The position numbers and the translations under genes are program-made. Below are positions 40,008 to 49,938 of a stretch of 64,000 nt of DNA, piece by piece. This DNA comes from Chamaea fasciata (lineage: Eukaryota; Chordata; Aves; Passeriformes; Sylviidae). The stretch's first letter is position 1. Every line of letters starts with the position of its first letter. The stretch spans positions 45,590,144 through 45,654,143 of the forward strand of contig JARCOQ010000003.1 in NCBI GenBank assembly GCA_029207755.1. The letters are read 5' to 3'. The notes under the pieces are model-generated. The model searched no databases and was not told where the DNA came from. It was given only the letters and a program-made list of their open reading frames with translations.

Positions 40008-40039
40008 CTGGTTTTATGAGTAATTGACTCATAAACCAG
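40008..40039. repeat. Short foldback containing an AP-1 consensus
   Basis: CTGGTTTTATGAGT at 40008-40021 pairs with ACTCATAAACCAG at 40027-40039 with a single bulged T and a 5-base loop. The right half-loop contains TGACTCA (40025-40031), the exact AP-1/TRE consensus. The loop also reads TAATTG, a homeodomain-type core. Function unproven. Confidence 0.6.
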
Positions 40040-43000
40040 TCTGGATTAAATGTAATTACTGAGTCCTACCTCTTTATCTGCAGCTCAGAGATTGCTTTAA
40101 GGGAACATTCTGCTAGTTTTTTTCAGTGTAAATCCACTAGATGCATCATCATCTGTAAATCTCCCTGTTTCTTCATATACATGAGTAAAATGATTTGGGA
40201 GCACTTTGTTGTAATATGTGGCCCTTAAACCCCCTAATTCTCCACTGTAAGACATGTGCAACCAGCTACACTGTTCACCAGGAGAATTATTTCTATAACT
40301 GACTTAGAAAAAACTGCCAAAAATGAGGAGAAGGAATAATCACGTTCTGGTAAATACAAAATTCAAATGCAATAACTAATTTTTATTGGGGCTAATTACT
40401 TTTTTTTTTTTTTCCTTCTGTGAATATAAAAACCACTGTAACCAGAAGCTGAATCTTGGATACAGGCTGAAGTAATTTTTTTAAGATATGTTCACTGTAA
40501 AAAAAAGACTATAAAAAAGATTAGACACCATAAATCTCTGCCAAGCACTATTTTAATGAGAAATATATTCAGTCATTTACTATTTGGAAAGCTTCAGAAT
40601 AGATTTGATGCTATCTTATCTAGTTAAAATATGCCATAAGGCAGACCTGGATTCATTTCACATTGGAAAAATATTCTATAGATTCAGACAATTTCCACAG
40701 ATTCAGAGAGCTTACCATCGGGTAGACTTAGCGAAATATTCAACCTATATGGACCTTCTTCAAGCTTCATCATAATTATTTGGTTTATGATTATCAATAC
40801 TGAAAGTTTAAATATTTGATTCCAACTCAGTTTTTATAACTAAAATGAAAATAAGACAAATAATTGAATTTAAAAAAATGAGGTAGTGAAAATGCCCTTA
40901 CATTTTTTCATGGTTGGATCTTAGATATTCAAGGACTCAAATCAGGTTTTTTTAGGTTTTTGCCCTGTGTTACCGTGGTTGCTTGTCGTATTCTATGCTG
41001 TAGAGTTTTACTTTCCCCTCTTTGTGAGCTGGGCTGCACTTACAAGCCTTTACAGAATTTATATCCTAATATAAAAACTAGGGTACATTTAAATTATAGT
41101 ACCATTTGGACTGGCCAAGAGAAGCCTATCAAATAATTGCCTTTAAGCCAACAAGATTTGTACAATGATATTGTTAAAATCTACAGCAGACAAGAGGCAT
41201 CATGGCATTTCTTTAATGGATGAGCTGTTCTGCCAGAACCATTTATTTGGGTAAAGAGCCTGGCCTCTATGAGCTTTCGAGCGTCAGAACATAATTGTGT
41301 TATTTAATTTGATACAGCAGTGGGAAAAGCAAGTGAAAAACAAAATCACATTGAAGGAGAACATTTAAACTGGAAGGTAGCCTTTGGATTAGAAGTTGCT
41401 TTCATTTCCTTTTGCTTAATAATTCTTTTGTGACAGTTATGTACAGAGACAGCCCAATGCACTAAACTCTACAAACTGTGGAAGGTGCACAAATGTTATC
41501 ACTTGACAGTAACTAATTCCCAGAGAATGTATCATGACAAGATAATTCACATTTCTACAGTTGTGAACCGTTTTACTAAAAGGGTGTTTCATAGGAAAAA
41601 TTCACTTTAGTTTTACTCATTTTAAGAAAGTATTTTTAAAAGCTAGACAGATAAAGGTTTTATAAACACTGGAAGAGAAAATAGTGACAGAACAAGAAAA
41701 AGAAATATTTGGCTACTTTATAACACAATGAAGATGGATTATGTTCAGATTTTTGTTGATTCTTCTACTGTTTTTTTTTCTGCTAATTTCAGAACTGTTT
41801 TATATCTGATGAAAAGGCCACGATAAAGGGTTAAAACAAGCATGCCAGAAACTATCTGCAAAATGAAGTGACCCTAATACTACTATCCCAAACCTGCCAA
41901 AAACCTTGAAAGATACTGCAAAAAAAAAGTAAAAATGTTTATTTTGTTTTCTTTTTTTATAACTTTCACAATTGTGTTTTTTGTCAGAAACTCAAGCTGG
42001 GTTTTGGAAAAGTTTAGAAGATATGTAACAGAATATAGTTTGGAATAAATACAGTGCATTCAGAGTCTGTGTTCATAGAGACAGGTATGATAATAAAACG
42101 CTTCCTCATTTTTCAGACAGGTTACACAACTAAATTTCACTGAATGCCTATGGCTAATCATATAAATGAGGAAGAACAGTCCAGATTTATTTTACTCTTA
42201 GGGCAATATGGCAAAATTTCTTTTGCACACATGTCTATGAAAACACATAATCGGCAAAATAACTTCAGATTAAATAGATGCCAGTGCATTTCTTGAAGAT
42301 TATACTGTGTCTGTTATTTTTTTTTTCCTGACAGATGCATGTTGAAATTTTTGAAAATTTGAAAGACCAAGGATGATGTGTATCTTCCTAAGATTCACAA
42401 AGATTGGGACGTGAAACTTGTTATATTATTGAAACTTGACGAGGTAATTGGGATAGGTGTTGGGTACATATAATTAAAGGGAAAAAACTTACAAGAATTT
42501 TGTGTTATTAAGTGATACAGAATGTATTTAATACAATAAAATAAACTTTATCAAATGTCTGTGATTCTGAGTCCAGATCACTTGATTAAGGTTAACAGCA
42601 ATAAGAAATACTCATTGTTTTTTTGAAAAATGTGCCTGATATTTGGGAAACTGTGCATCAGGCAATTTTAAAGTAAATAAATGAGATTCTTCAGAGAAAG
42701 CAGGCATATTTTCTTGGTTTTGTATTGGCAGTTGATGTAATTAATATTTTATTTTCTTCTTTTATTTCCACTTGATTTTCACAGTAATGTTAATTGTGAA
42801 AATAATTCCTTCCTCTATAGATTTGCAGTAGGTGTAACAGAGGTAGGATCTAGAAAGCCTCTTGGAATGCAGGAAGTGCCACTTGCCTCCTCTATGAATA
42901 TGCTGATGGTTCAGAGAGGATGAATGAGGAAAAAAGGAGCTAATTGCACCTGCTGGTCATAGTGGCCAGATGGCCAGATGTCTCAGGCACTGTTTGCTTA

Positions 43001-44349
43001 TACACTTAATTTGAGTCAGTGATGTGCTGTGCTAGGTATGGGTAGGATTCAAGAGTCTTATTTCCTTAGGGAAAAAGGATCTATGACCCCATCCCTTCTG
43101 TGTGTGCCAGGATTTATAAGAGATGTGGCTGAGCATTTATATGGTCTGGTATCCTACGCAAAAAAAATGGTAAAGAAATAATTACTTTGAGCAGTAACTT
43201 ATCAGAAACTCTGTGAAGGCTTGTCCACAATATCAAGAGACCCCTGAGCTAAGAAAGACTTCTTGCCTGCTAGAAAGCATGTCTGTGCTGCATGCCATCT
43301 GGTACTGTTCAAATGGTAAATGCCCCCAAACTTAGCTCCTGCATTCAAAAGCAGAGTTTATTTAATGTGAAAATAGTGCAAGCAAATCTGGCTCTTTTCA
43401 GTTATGCTTGGGCCCCTTCTCAATTTATGTCTTTTCTGTGCAGAACTGGGGCTGGATCCAGATGCTTCATGGACAAGCCTTTGTGTGGCTGGCAGCAAAA
43501 CCACACTGGAGCATGCTGGTTCTCCCAGCAGGCTGTGTGTTTCCCTGTTTCAGTAAGTTTAAGATGTTTAAATATTTACTTGGCGTTTGCTTTGCTAATA
43601 GAAAATGGTGAAGCAGTTTGTTTCGAGTATTTTACAGGATCTCTTCAGCTTGTGGGTTTACCTTGCCTTAATGATTAAGCAAGATCTATACAGTGAGGGT
43701 TGAGCAAGAGGTTATGCCACTGTAAGGCTGAGCCAGAGCTCAGGTCAGCTGTGTTGCTGTTGGAGGCAAAGGCCTATCCCACGGAAAGATTTTCCAAGTC
43801 ATTCTAAGGAGTTGCATTCTTAAATCCATTACATAGCAGCCCTTTTAAACGGCTATCTTTCCACAGCATTTTGGAAACCCTAGTGTCACCCAGCAGGAAA
43901 GGGAGCTGTCTCCTTCCTGTGGGAAATGGAAGGACAGGTGGGAGCTAATGGAAACAAACAGGAAGAAGGTCTCCAGCACCACCACAGCTGAAACCTTACC
44001 TCATAGAAAAAGGTTAATACTTTGGGAAACGGGATATGGTATACTGAGCCCCCAGGAAGAGGAGAAACCCAGATATAGGTGGAAAGGGCAGAGATGATGG
44101 CAAGGTGAGATGGTAACTGAAATGGTAAGAAAGAGAGAGGAGAGAAGGGCAGAGGTGTCCAAAATGGATGGTGACAAAGTGAAGCATGTGCAATTAAGCT
44201 GGATGCTTTCTGGGAAGAAGAAAATATTTGTTGATTACTCTGTTAGAGCTATGTTAGAGTAGCTGTCAGTTATTACTGAAAAAGGTATGAAGGCTGCAGG
44301 TAAACAAAATATTAATGCTAATTTTATTTTGTGTATTAGAATATTTAAA
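40040..44349. other. Gene-free stretch
   Basis: No gene recognised. There is a T14 run at about 40400-40413. About 41100-41340 is a moderately complex block without simple repeats that could be conserved non-coding DNA. A 128-codon frame at 43292-43678 lies in a slightly GC-richer patch and matches nothing I know. Confidence 0.45.
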
Positions 44350-44365
44350 TATATATATATTCATA

Positions 44366-44400
<35 letters not shown>
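44350..44400. repeat. Compound AT microsatellite
   Basis: A (AT) block at 44350-44360, a short ATTCATATATTT interruption, then about 15 uninterrupted AT units at 44371-44400. Confidence 0.95.
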
Positions 44401-44403
<3 letters not shown>

Positions 44404-44482
44404 AATACAAAGAGGTAAAGAATACATATAGCTGTTTGCCAGGTCTTTATGCTTCAGAAATACAGTCGGGTTATAGAAACCT

Positions 44483-44504
44483 TGATATCCTTGTGATATC
44501 CTTG
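44483..44504 (+). repeat. 11-base perfect tandem duplication
   Basis: TGATATCCTTG occurs twice in direct succession at 44483-44493 and 44494-44504. Confidence 0.95.
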
Positions 44505-45680
44505 ACTCCACTAACTGAAAAATGTTTCAGCTCTGATTTTTTAGTCTTTGCTCATTATATTAACTTCAAGAGTGTCATCAGTAATCACATTACTATGTGG
44601 CAGAGAGGGGAATTCAGACATATGGAGTTCAATGATTACTGTGAAGAAAAGAGAATAGTTTTCCTTGTGCAGATGTGATCAAAGATTAGAAAGTACCACA
44701 GCACACACAGAACTATTATGCTCTGCATTTATGGCTGAGTTAGTCTTGGCAAATAGAAACTAATACCTTACTGGGAGCAGACCAAGTCCTGGGATCAGAT
44801 TCATTGGTATGCTCTGGCTGCTTGGTGCTCCATCAGAGAGTACAGCTAGTTTGTGTTGTCAGAGCAACAGGACAGGCAGGAGCTACAAGAGAAACAGGGC
44901 CAGTGTGGGGGCTTTTATGGTTATTATTTTTTAAAATAGAATAAAGAAAAACAAACACTGTCAAGCATCAAAAAGCCTAAACTAGCTCTGTAGTTAATTT
45001 GATATAACTGACTGTTCAGAGGCTGCTACAGTTACTTAAAACCAAACTACTTTTGAACATAATTGTTGTAGCAACTGACCAGCCACCTGCCATGCACAGG
45101 GATGTCCTTCACCATCTTTCTGCAAGCAACTAGAAACCTGATGTATAGCCAGGAGTTTCATCCTGGATTTGGTAAGGTATTTTCAGGCCACAATTCCTGC
45201 CCTTTCTGTGCTGTGTGAGCAAGTTTCCTTAGCATGAGGCAATTCATATATCAAAGTGTTTCGCCGGTTCCTGAAATTCTGATTTAATGGGTACTGAAGA
45301 TGTGACTGGGAAAGGGTTAGCTGCTTTGTAAGTACTGACCTCTGTGACATGTTGAGGCAAAGGTGTCACCTCAGTCACAGTTTCAGTCTCCTACACCCTT
45401 TACACTTTAAAGGTAACTTGTGATTATTTGTGGCTATTTACAACTGATTATATAAATTAAAACTTGTGACAATATTATTGTTTTTGTTATTGCCTTAAGT
45501 TTTCTCTTACCCCACCTGCCAGTAGCGATTCTTGTGTGCTTGCTCCAGTTTTCTCCAATTCAAATGACTTCACTGTCATTGAAAATAAATTGGAAGTAAA
45601 CTTTCCATTGAAAGTAAAGCAACTTAAGTAATTTTGGCAGAAACAGATTATGGACTGATTGCCTCAGAGAAACGTTGGTC
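44505..45680. other. Gene-free stretch
   Basis: No gene or repeat family recognised between the AT microsatellite and the solo LTR. Confidence 0.5.
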
Positions 45681-45685
45681 AGCAC
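45681..45685 (+). repeat. Target site duplication, left copy
   Basis: AGCAC directly abuts the TG end of the LTR and is repeated exactly at 46224-46228. Confidence 0.9.
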
Positions 45686-45854
45686 TGTAGTAGTTTGAAG
45701 GCAAAACAAATGAGAGGCTCCAAGTCAGAGATACAATTTAATAGGAAAAAAAAAAGGAAAGAAAGTAAAATAGAATCGATGCAATAATACAAAAGACCAC
45801 TGACAGAGTCAGAATACAGCCTGAGCGTAGTGATGGAAGCAGTCCAGATGAGGT

Positions 45855-45886
45855 GGTCTTCCTGAAGCAGGGTCTTCCTGAAGCAG
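45855..45886 (+). repeat. 16-base perfect tandem duplication inside the LTR
   Basis: GGTCTTCCTGAAGCAG at 45855-45870 is repeated exactly at 45871-45886, within the transcribed R region of the LTR (upstream of its poly-A signal). Confidence 0.95.
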
Positions 45887-46047
45887 TGATCCTGTAGAAA
45901 GGTCTGGTAGCTCGGGTCCTCTGGGAATCCAGTGGGTAAGCGCCCCTCTGGTGTTCAGAGTCTCAGCTTATATCCAGGCTGGAATGCTTGGTTTCTCCCT
46001 CTGGGCGGAGCATCCCACAATGGGATGGTGAGTCATGTGATAAGGCC

Positions 46048-46148
46048 TGATGGGCCCATTAACAGGAGGTAGTCCAGGAGGGGGTTATCTGTGAGCTGTG
46101 TGGCAAAGGTGCTGATGGCCCATTAACAGAAGATAATCCAGAGTGGGG
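46048..46148 (-). repeat. U3 imperfect direct repeats (possible enhancer repeats)
   Basis: Two copies of a roughly 36-base unit, TGATGG(G)CCCATTAACAG followed by a related AG.TA.TCCAG..GGGG, lie at 46048-46084 and 46113-46148. They are upstream of the LTR TATA box in transcription sense, where retroviral enhancer repeats normally lie. Confidence 0.8.
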
Positions 46149-46223
46149 GAGGCAGGGAGCACTGCCTCACCTGGTTTCAACAGTTCATGAAGATGGTGAT
46201 AGAATATACTTCAACCCAGGACA

Positions 46224-46228
46224 AGCAC
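46224..46228 (+). repeat. Target site duplication, right copy
   Basis: AGCAC, identical to 45681-45685, directly following the CA end of the LTR. Confidence 0.9.
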
Positions 46229-49148
46229 ATATGACTGAGAAGTGTGTTCCAACTGAGGTCAGTCAAGAGCTTTAGCATCTCTAGCTGGCATACAGGCCTG
46301 AGGACTCTGTGTGTGCACTGGCTCATCAAGACTTCTGGTCATCTGCGCCGTGCCAGCTGCTGGCCTCTGCTTGGCATTCAGAGCCCTGCTGAAACAGAAA
46401 GAAAGGCAAACTGTGTGGTGTCAATCATCATGCAACAATCTGCCTGCAGTTGTTTCTTAAATTGTCATCCCTTTGATACTAAATTATCTCCACACCTGGA
46501 AGACCCAACAAAGACAACATTGCCAAATTTTGCAGAAAAATGCCATGGTTGGTAACTGTGTTAGGTCCAGGCATGCAGAAGAGCCTAGAACTGCTGCAAA
46601 GCAAATGCTCACAACAGGAACTTCAGATAATGCTATTACTCAGAGCAGTATTGTTATATTTTCTATCAAATACCTGAGTAATAGAAGAGATTTTATGATA
46701 TTTTTTTTTTCAGTTAGTTGGATCCTTTTGTTTAGTTCTCAGATTTACAGGAAGTACATGCTTAAGAGCCTGGCTTTCTCTACACATGAAAAGTCCCTAT
46801 TTTATAATGTACTCAGTACCATTGTGGTTAGATGAGTCCTAGCATGGACATTAAGGAATTAGTCACACTCTTAAACAGGCCCTGTAAAGCTGGCAAATAG
46901 AGAAAATCTGGTTGTCTCATAGTTCACACAAAGATAACAAAGACACTGATATGCATTGCTATTTTCATAGGCATGCAGACAAGAATATCAAATCCCTTGG
47001 TTTATTTTTTGCTTTGTTCTCGCTCATTAGTGAAAACAGAGGGTGAGATGACCTAGTGAGGCTTGAGATCAGATCAGTAATTGAGACAAATTCCAGACAC
47101 AAAAGGACTGCTTGATGCTTACAAATCATTAATGGCTGAAAATTACTCTGTGATAATTGTGAGAGAGGGCTGCAGTGAAGCAGTTCTTTGGAAAGTAAAG
47201 AAACTTTAGAAATTGCTTTCAGAAGTTCTGCTGTAAGGTTGATTGTACAGCTACTGGGTTTGTAAACATTTAAGTTGCATGAATTAATGTTTTGACGGCA
47301 GCCAACAGGCAGCAAAGGGCAACTGATCTTGCTTCTAGCTCTATGATGATCAGTGACTCATCATTTGGCCTTGTAAACTTAAAATCTGGTGCTTATTTTT
47401 ACTAAGTAGAACAGAGTTACTGCTGGCATTACTATGTAATGTATGCAACTAAACAAACATTACCTTTTGTTGTATAAAATTTGTGAATGATTTTGTTGAC
47501 ATTTTATGATTTATTATCTTAATATCAGTGTATGCAAAAACTCATGCCTAAGAGGGGTTCATTTCTTTTCAGTTTTGCTTTCTGTATTCTTTTGGTTTTC
47601 CATAGTTAAGCTGAGTGAGGGCTTTACACTAAACCCTGGTAAAAAATGAGTTGTGGTGTGTTTGTTCTTTGACAAATTTCAGAGAAGTATCAACAGGAAC
47701 ATTTTACTTGGGGAGAGTAGCTTATGAGATCTCCTGCAAAGCAAAAGTGTTGCTGTTCTCAAGAGAGCTGGTTAAATGGGGCGCATCAATCTCTTCCAGA
47801 AATAGAGAACATTTGATATACTAATCAACAGAACCTAATGTTATGGGGTATTACTTTCTCTTTCCTGCTGCAGGTTTTTCCTTAGTTCCCTTAATAGTTC
47901 ATGTAGCAAAAACACTCACCCACTTATGGTTGGTTCTACCAAACTGGGAAACCTAGTAATTCATTTGTGTTGTCTGAAGAGGGCTGGTAACCTGCGATGG
48001 CCAAGCTGACCATCTCCTTGGTGGCTTCCTGGCTTTCACACTGTCACAGTGTTGTGCCTGTCTGTGGAGCATGGGGTGTTGCAGCATGGTAAACTCCTGT
48101 GCTTTGTCTCCGGATGGATGTTACCTGGGGAAGGGCTGGGACAGCAGCTGTCAATGTATGCACTGGCTGCCTCTCTGCTGCCCAGTAACAGGTGAACCTC
48201 ACTCTTCACCTTATAATGTGTTCATTTTTATTTATCTGGAAGTAACTTTCTTCTGGAATCAGGAGAGAAAGCACTAATGATAAAATGTATTTTCTTTATC
48301 CTTCTCCCTTTTCATTCACTGGTCCTAGCCTCTTCTTTGAAGTGTTACAATTTGACCAGGGCCTCTTTATAACTCAAGAGGATAAGCAAATCTCTACGTA
48401 ATGCTGTTCCTATTTCCCTAACAATCAGAAATCTTCAAGACTTCCTGATACTACAATCCAAATCTCCATCATAATTACAGTGACTTCCAAAACTATTAGT
48501 TTTCCTACTCATTATGTCAGGTTATAATGATATAAGGAGTATAGAAGTCTTTTTGCACAGGAGTTTTATGACATGTAGAAGGTACAGGAATTAAACTAAG
48601 ACCTTCATAATCTGCCTCCTTTCTAGCAGAGCTCTGAGAGATATTGTCAAGGAGGGATTCTTTGTGAGATATGGCATCATAAATTTTGACACAGTGCAAA
48701 TTCAGTTCATTTCTCAGTACGTTAGTGCTTTGGACTGGGGCAAAGACACACACCTTGTGTTCCAAAACAGAGGGAAGGGCAGATAAAAACTCTAAGCCAT
48801 TTGGCTGAGGAGTCAGCCAGATCATTTTTCTTGGTTCACACTCTTCTTCAGCTTATCATTCTATTTCAATGAATAGCAGTAATACCTCCCTAAAATCATT
48901 AATAATTAACCTAGAAACTTCATCCAAGAGCAGAAAGTCATGCACTTAGGTATTTGGGATTCTTTCTTTCAGTGAAACTGCGATGTTATAGAAACAAGCA
49001 AACTGTGCAGCACATTCAGCTACTGGTGGCCATGTGCAGCTTATGCTGTTGGCACCTGGAAGTTGTCTAAACCAACATCTGCCTGCCAGGGAAAAATGGT
49101 CATACATGTGGATTCAAATACCCCAAATTGAGCCTACTAATTTATATA
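46229..49148. other. Gene-free stretch
   Basis: No supported gene. Frames of 103-120 codons near 46244-46835 and 46965-47315 (minus) show no recognised domain. A mildly GC-richer patch lies at about 47985-48190. Confidence 0.5.
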
Positions 49149-49231
49149 CTTCAGAGGCTAAATAAATTTATAGATATGAATTGAACATCATTACTATAAA
49201 TGGAAATATCATGTAATACTAGCCTCTGAAG
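49149..49231. repeat. 83-base nested foldback
   Basis: CTTCAGAGGCTA at 49149-49160 is the exact reverse complement of TAGCCTCTGAAG at 49220-49231. Nested inside, ATTTATAG at 49166-49173 pairs exactly with CTATAAAT at 49194-49201, leaving a 20-base loop. The unpaired segments between stems are 5 and 18 bases. The total length is in the range of animal microRNA precursors, but the asymmetric internal loop is large. Confidence 0.6.
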
Positions 49232-49908
49232 CCAGTGTGGACTGTTGAACATGTTTTCCTTCTTTGGAAGTTAAATAATTGGCTTGTTTTTATTCAGATG
49301 GCATGATGATTGACAGATAGAGTGAATGTAGCCAAAATACTCACACAGTTACTGGATTACAGTGAATTCTGTTCATCCACCTTCACTTTAATTTTGAGTT
49401 TGTTTCTCACAAACATTCAGCTTCTGCAGTTTCTAGAGAAAATGTTTCCAGACAATGAATTTCAAAACAAATTTCTTGAAATTTCCCAGCACTTTCCTCC
49501 CTGGGTGTCCAGACAGCACCTGTACACCTTGCTCAGGGCCAGTCTGTCAGGGAGGAAGAGGAGGCCTCATATGTGAAAAAGAGACCCAGGAGCTAGACTG
49601 GGTAATCAGTCTGGCACAGTAATGTAAATTCTATTTACTATGGGAAAGAAGTGTAATAGATCTCTCTAGTCTGTAGAGCAAAGAGGGCAGGGTGTAATTT
49701 TGTACACCAGTGACTTTACTGTCTCTAAACCTGTGCAGCCAGGTGAAATTCAGGGTGTTGTACTCAATCCATATTGTAAAGGTCTAAAAGATAATCATAT
49801 GAATATATTTTTGATGCTCTCACATTGTGAGTGGAGGAAAGAGCTAAACTGATGAGTACCTTCATGCATTTGTGGCGCATTATTACTCATCTCTTGTTTT
49901 ACTTGCAG

Positions 49909-49932
49909 GAATTCAGTCCGTTTTCTCTGCCT
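49909..49932 (+). other. Possible 24-base microexon
   Basis: A pyrimidine-rich tract and ACTTGCAG (ending 49908) precede, and GTAAGT (49933-49938) follows, a 24-base segment with no stop in any forward frame and a length divisible by three. Splice signals are the only evidence; chance occurrence is likely. Confidence 0.15.
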
Positions 49933-49938
49933 GTAAGT

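Larger units (their letters stand above)
45686..46223 (-). mobile_element. Solo LTR of an endogenous retrovirus (minus orientation)
   Basis: A 538-base block begins TGTAGTAGTT and ends CCCAGGACA on the plus strand, so on the minus strand it starts TGTCCTGGG and ends ACTACTACA, the TG...CA ends of retroviral LTRs. Both sides carry an identical 5-bp AGCAC. Read on the minus strand it has a U3 with imperfect direct repeats, a TATA box (GGATATAAG at 45967-45975), and an ATTAAA polyadenylation signal (45737-45742) about 230 bases further on, then a T-rich U5. No gag, pol or env remains, so it is a solo LTR left by recombination between two LTRs. The 5-bp duplication fits class III (ERVL-like) elements better than the 4 or 6 bp of most class I and II; this assignment is inferred. 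The intact duplication suggests a fairly young insertion. It was not matched to a named family. Confidence 0.92.

Noticed and set aside
42337..42442. Possible exon between a T-rich CTGACAG acceptor and GTAATT donor
   Set aside because: Weak donor and stops in the frames read; not better than many similar chance pairs.
43292..43678. 128-codon plus frame
   Set aside because: No recognised domain; a second plus-strand frame overlaps it; nothing separates it from chance.
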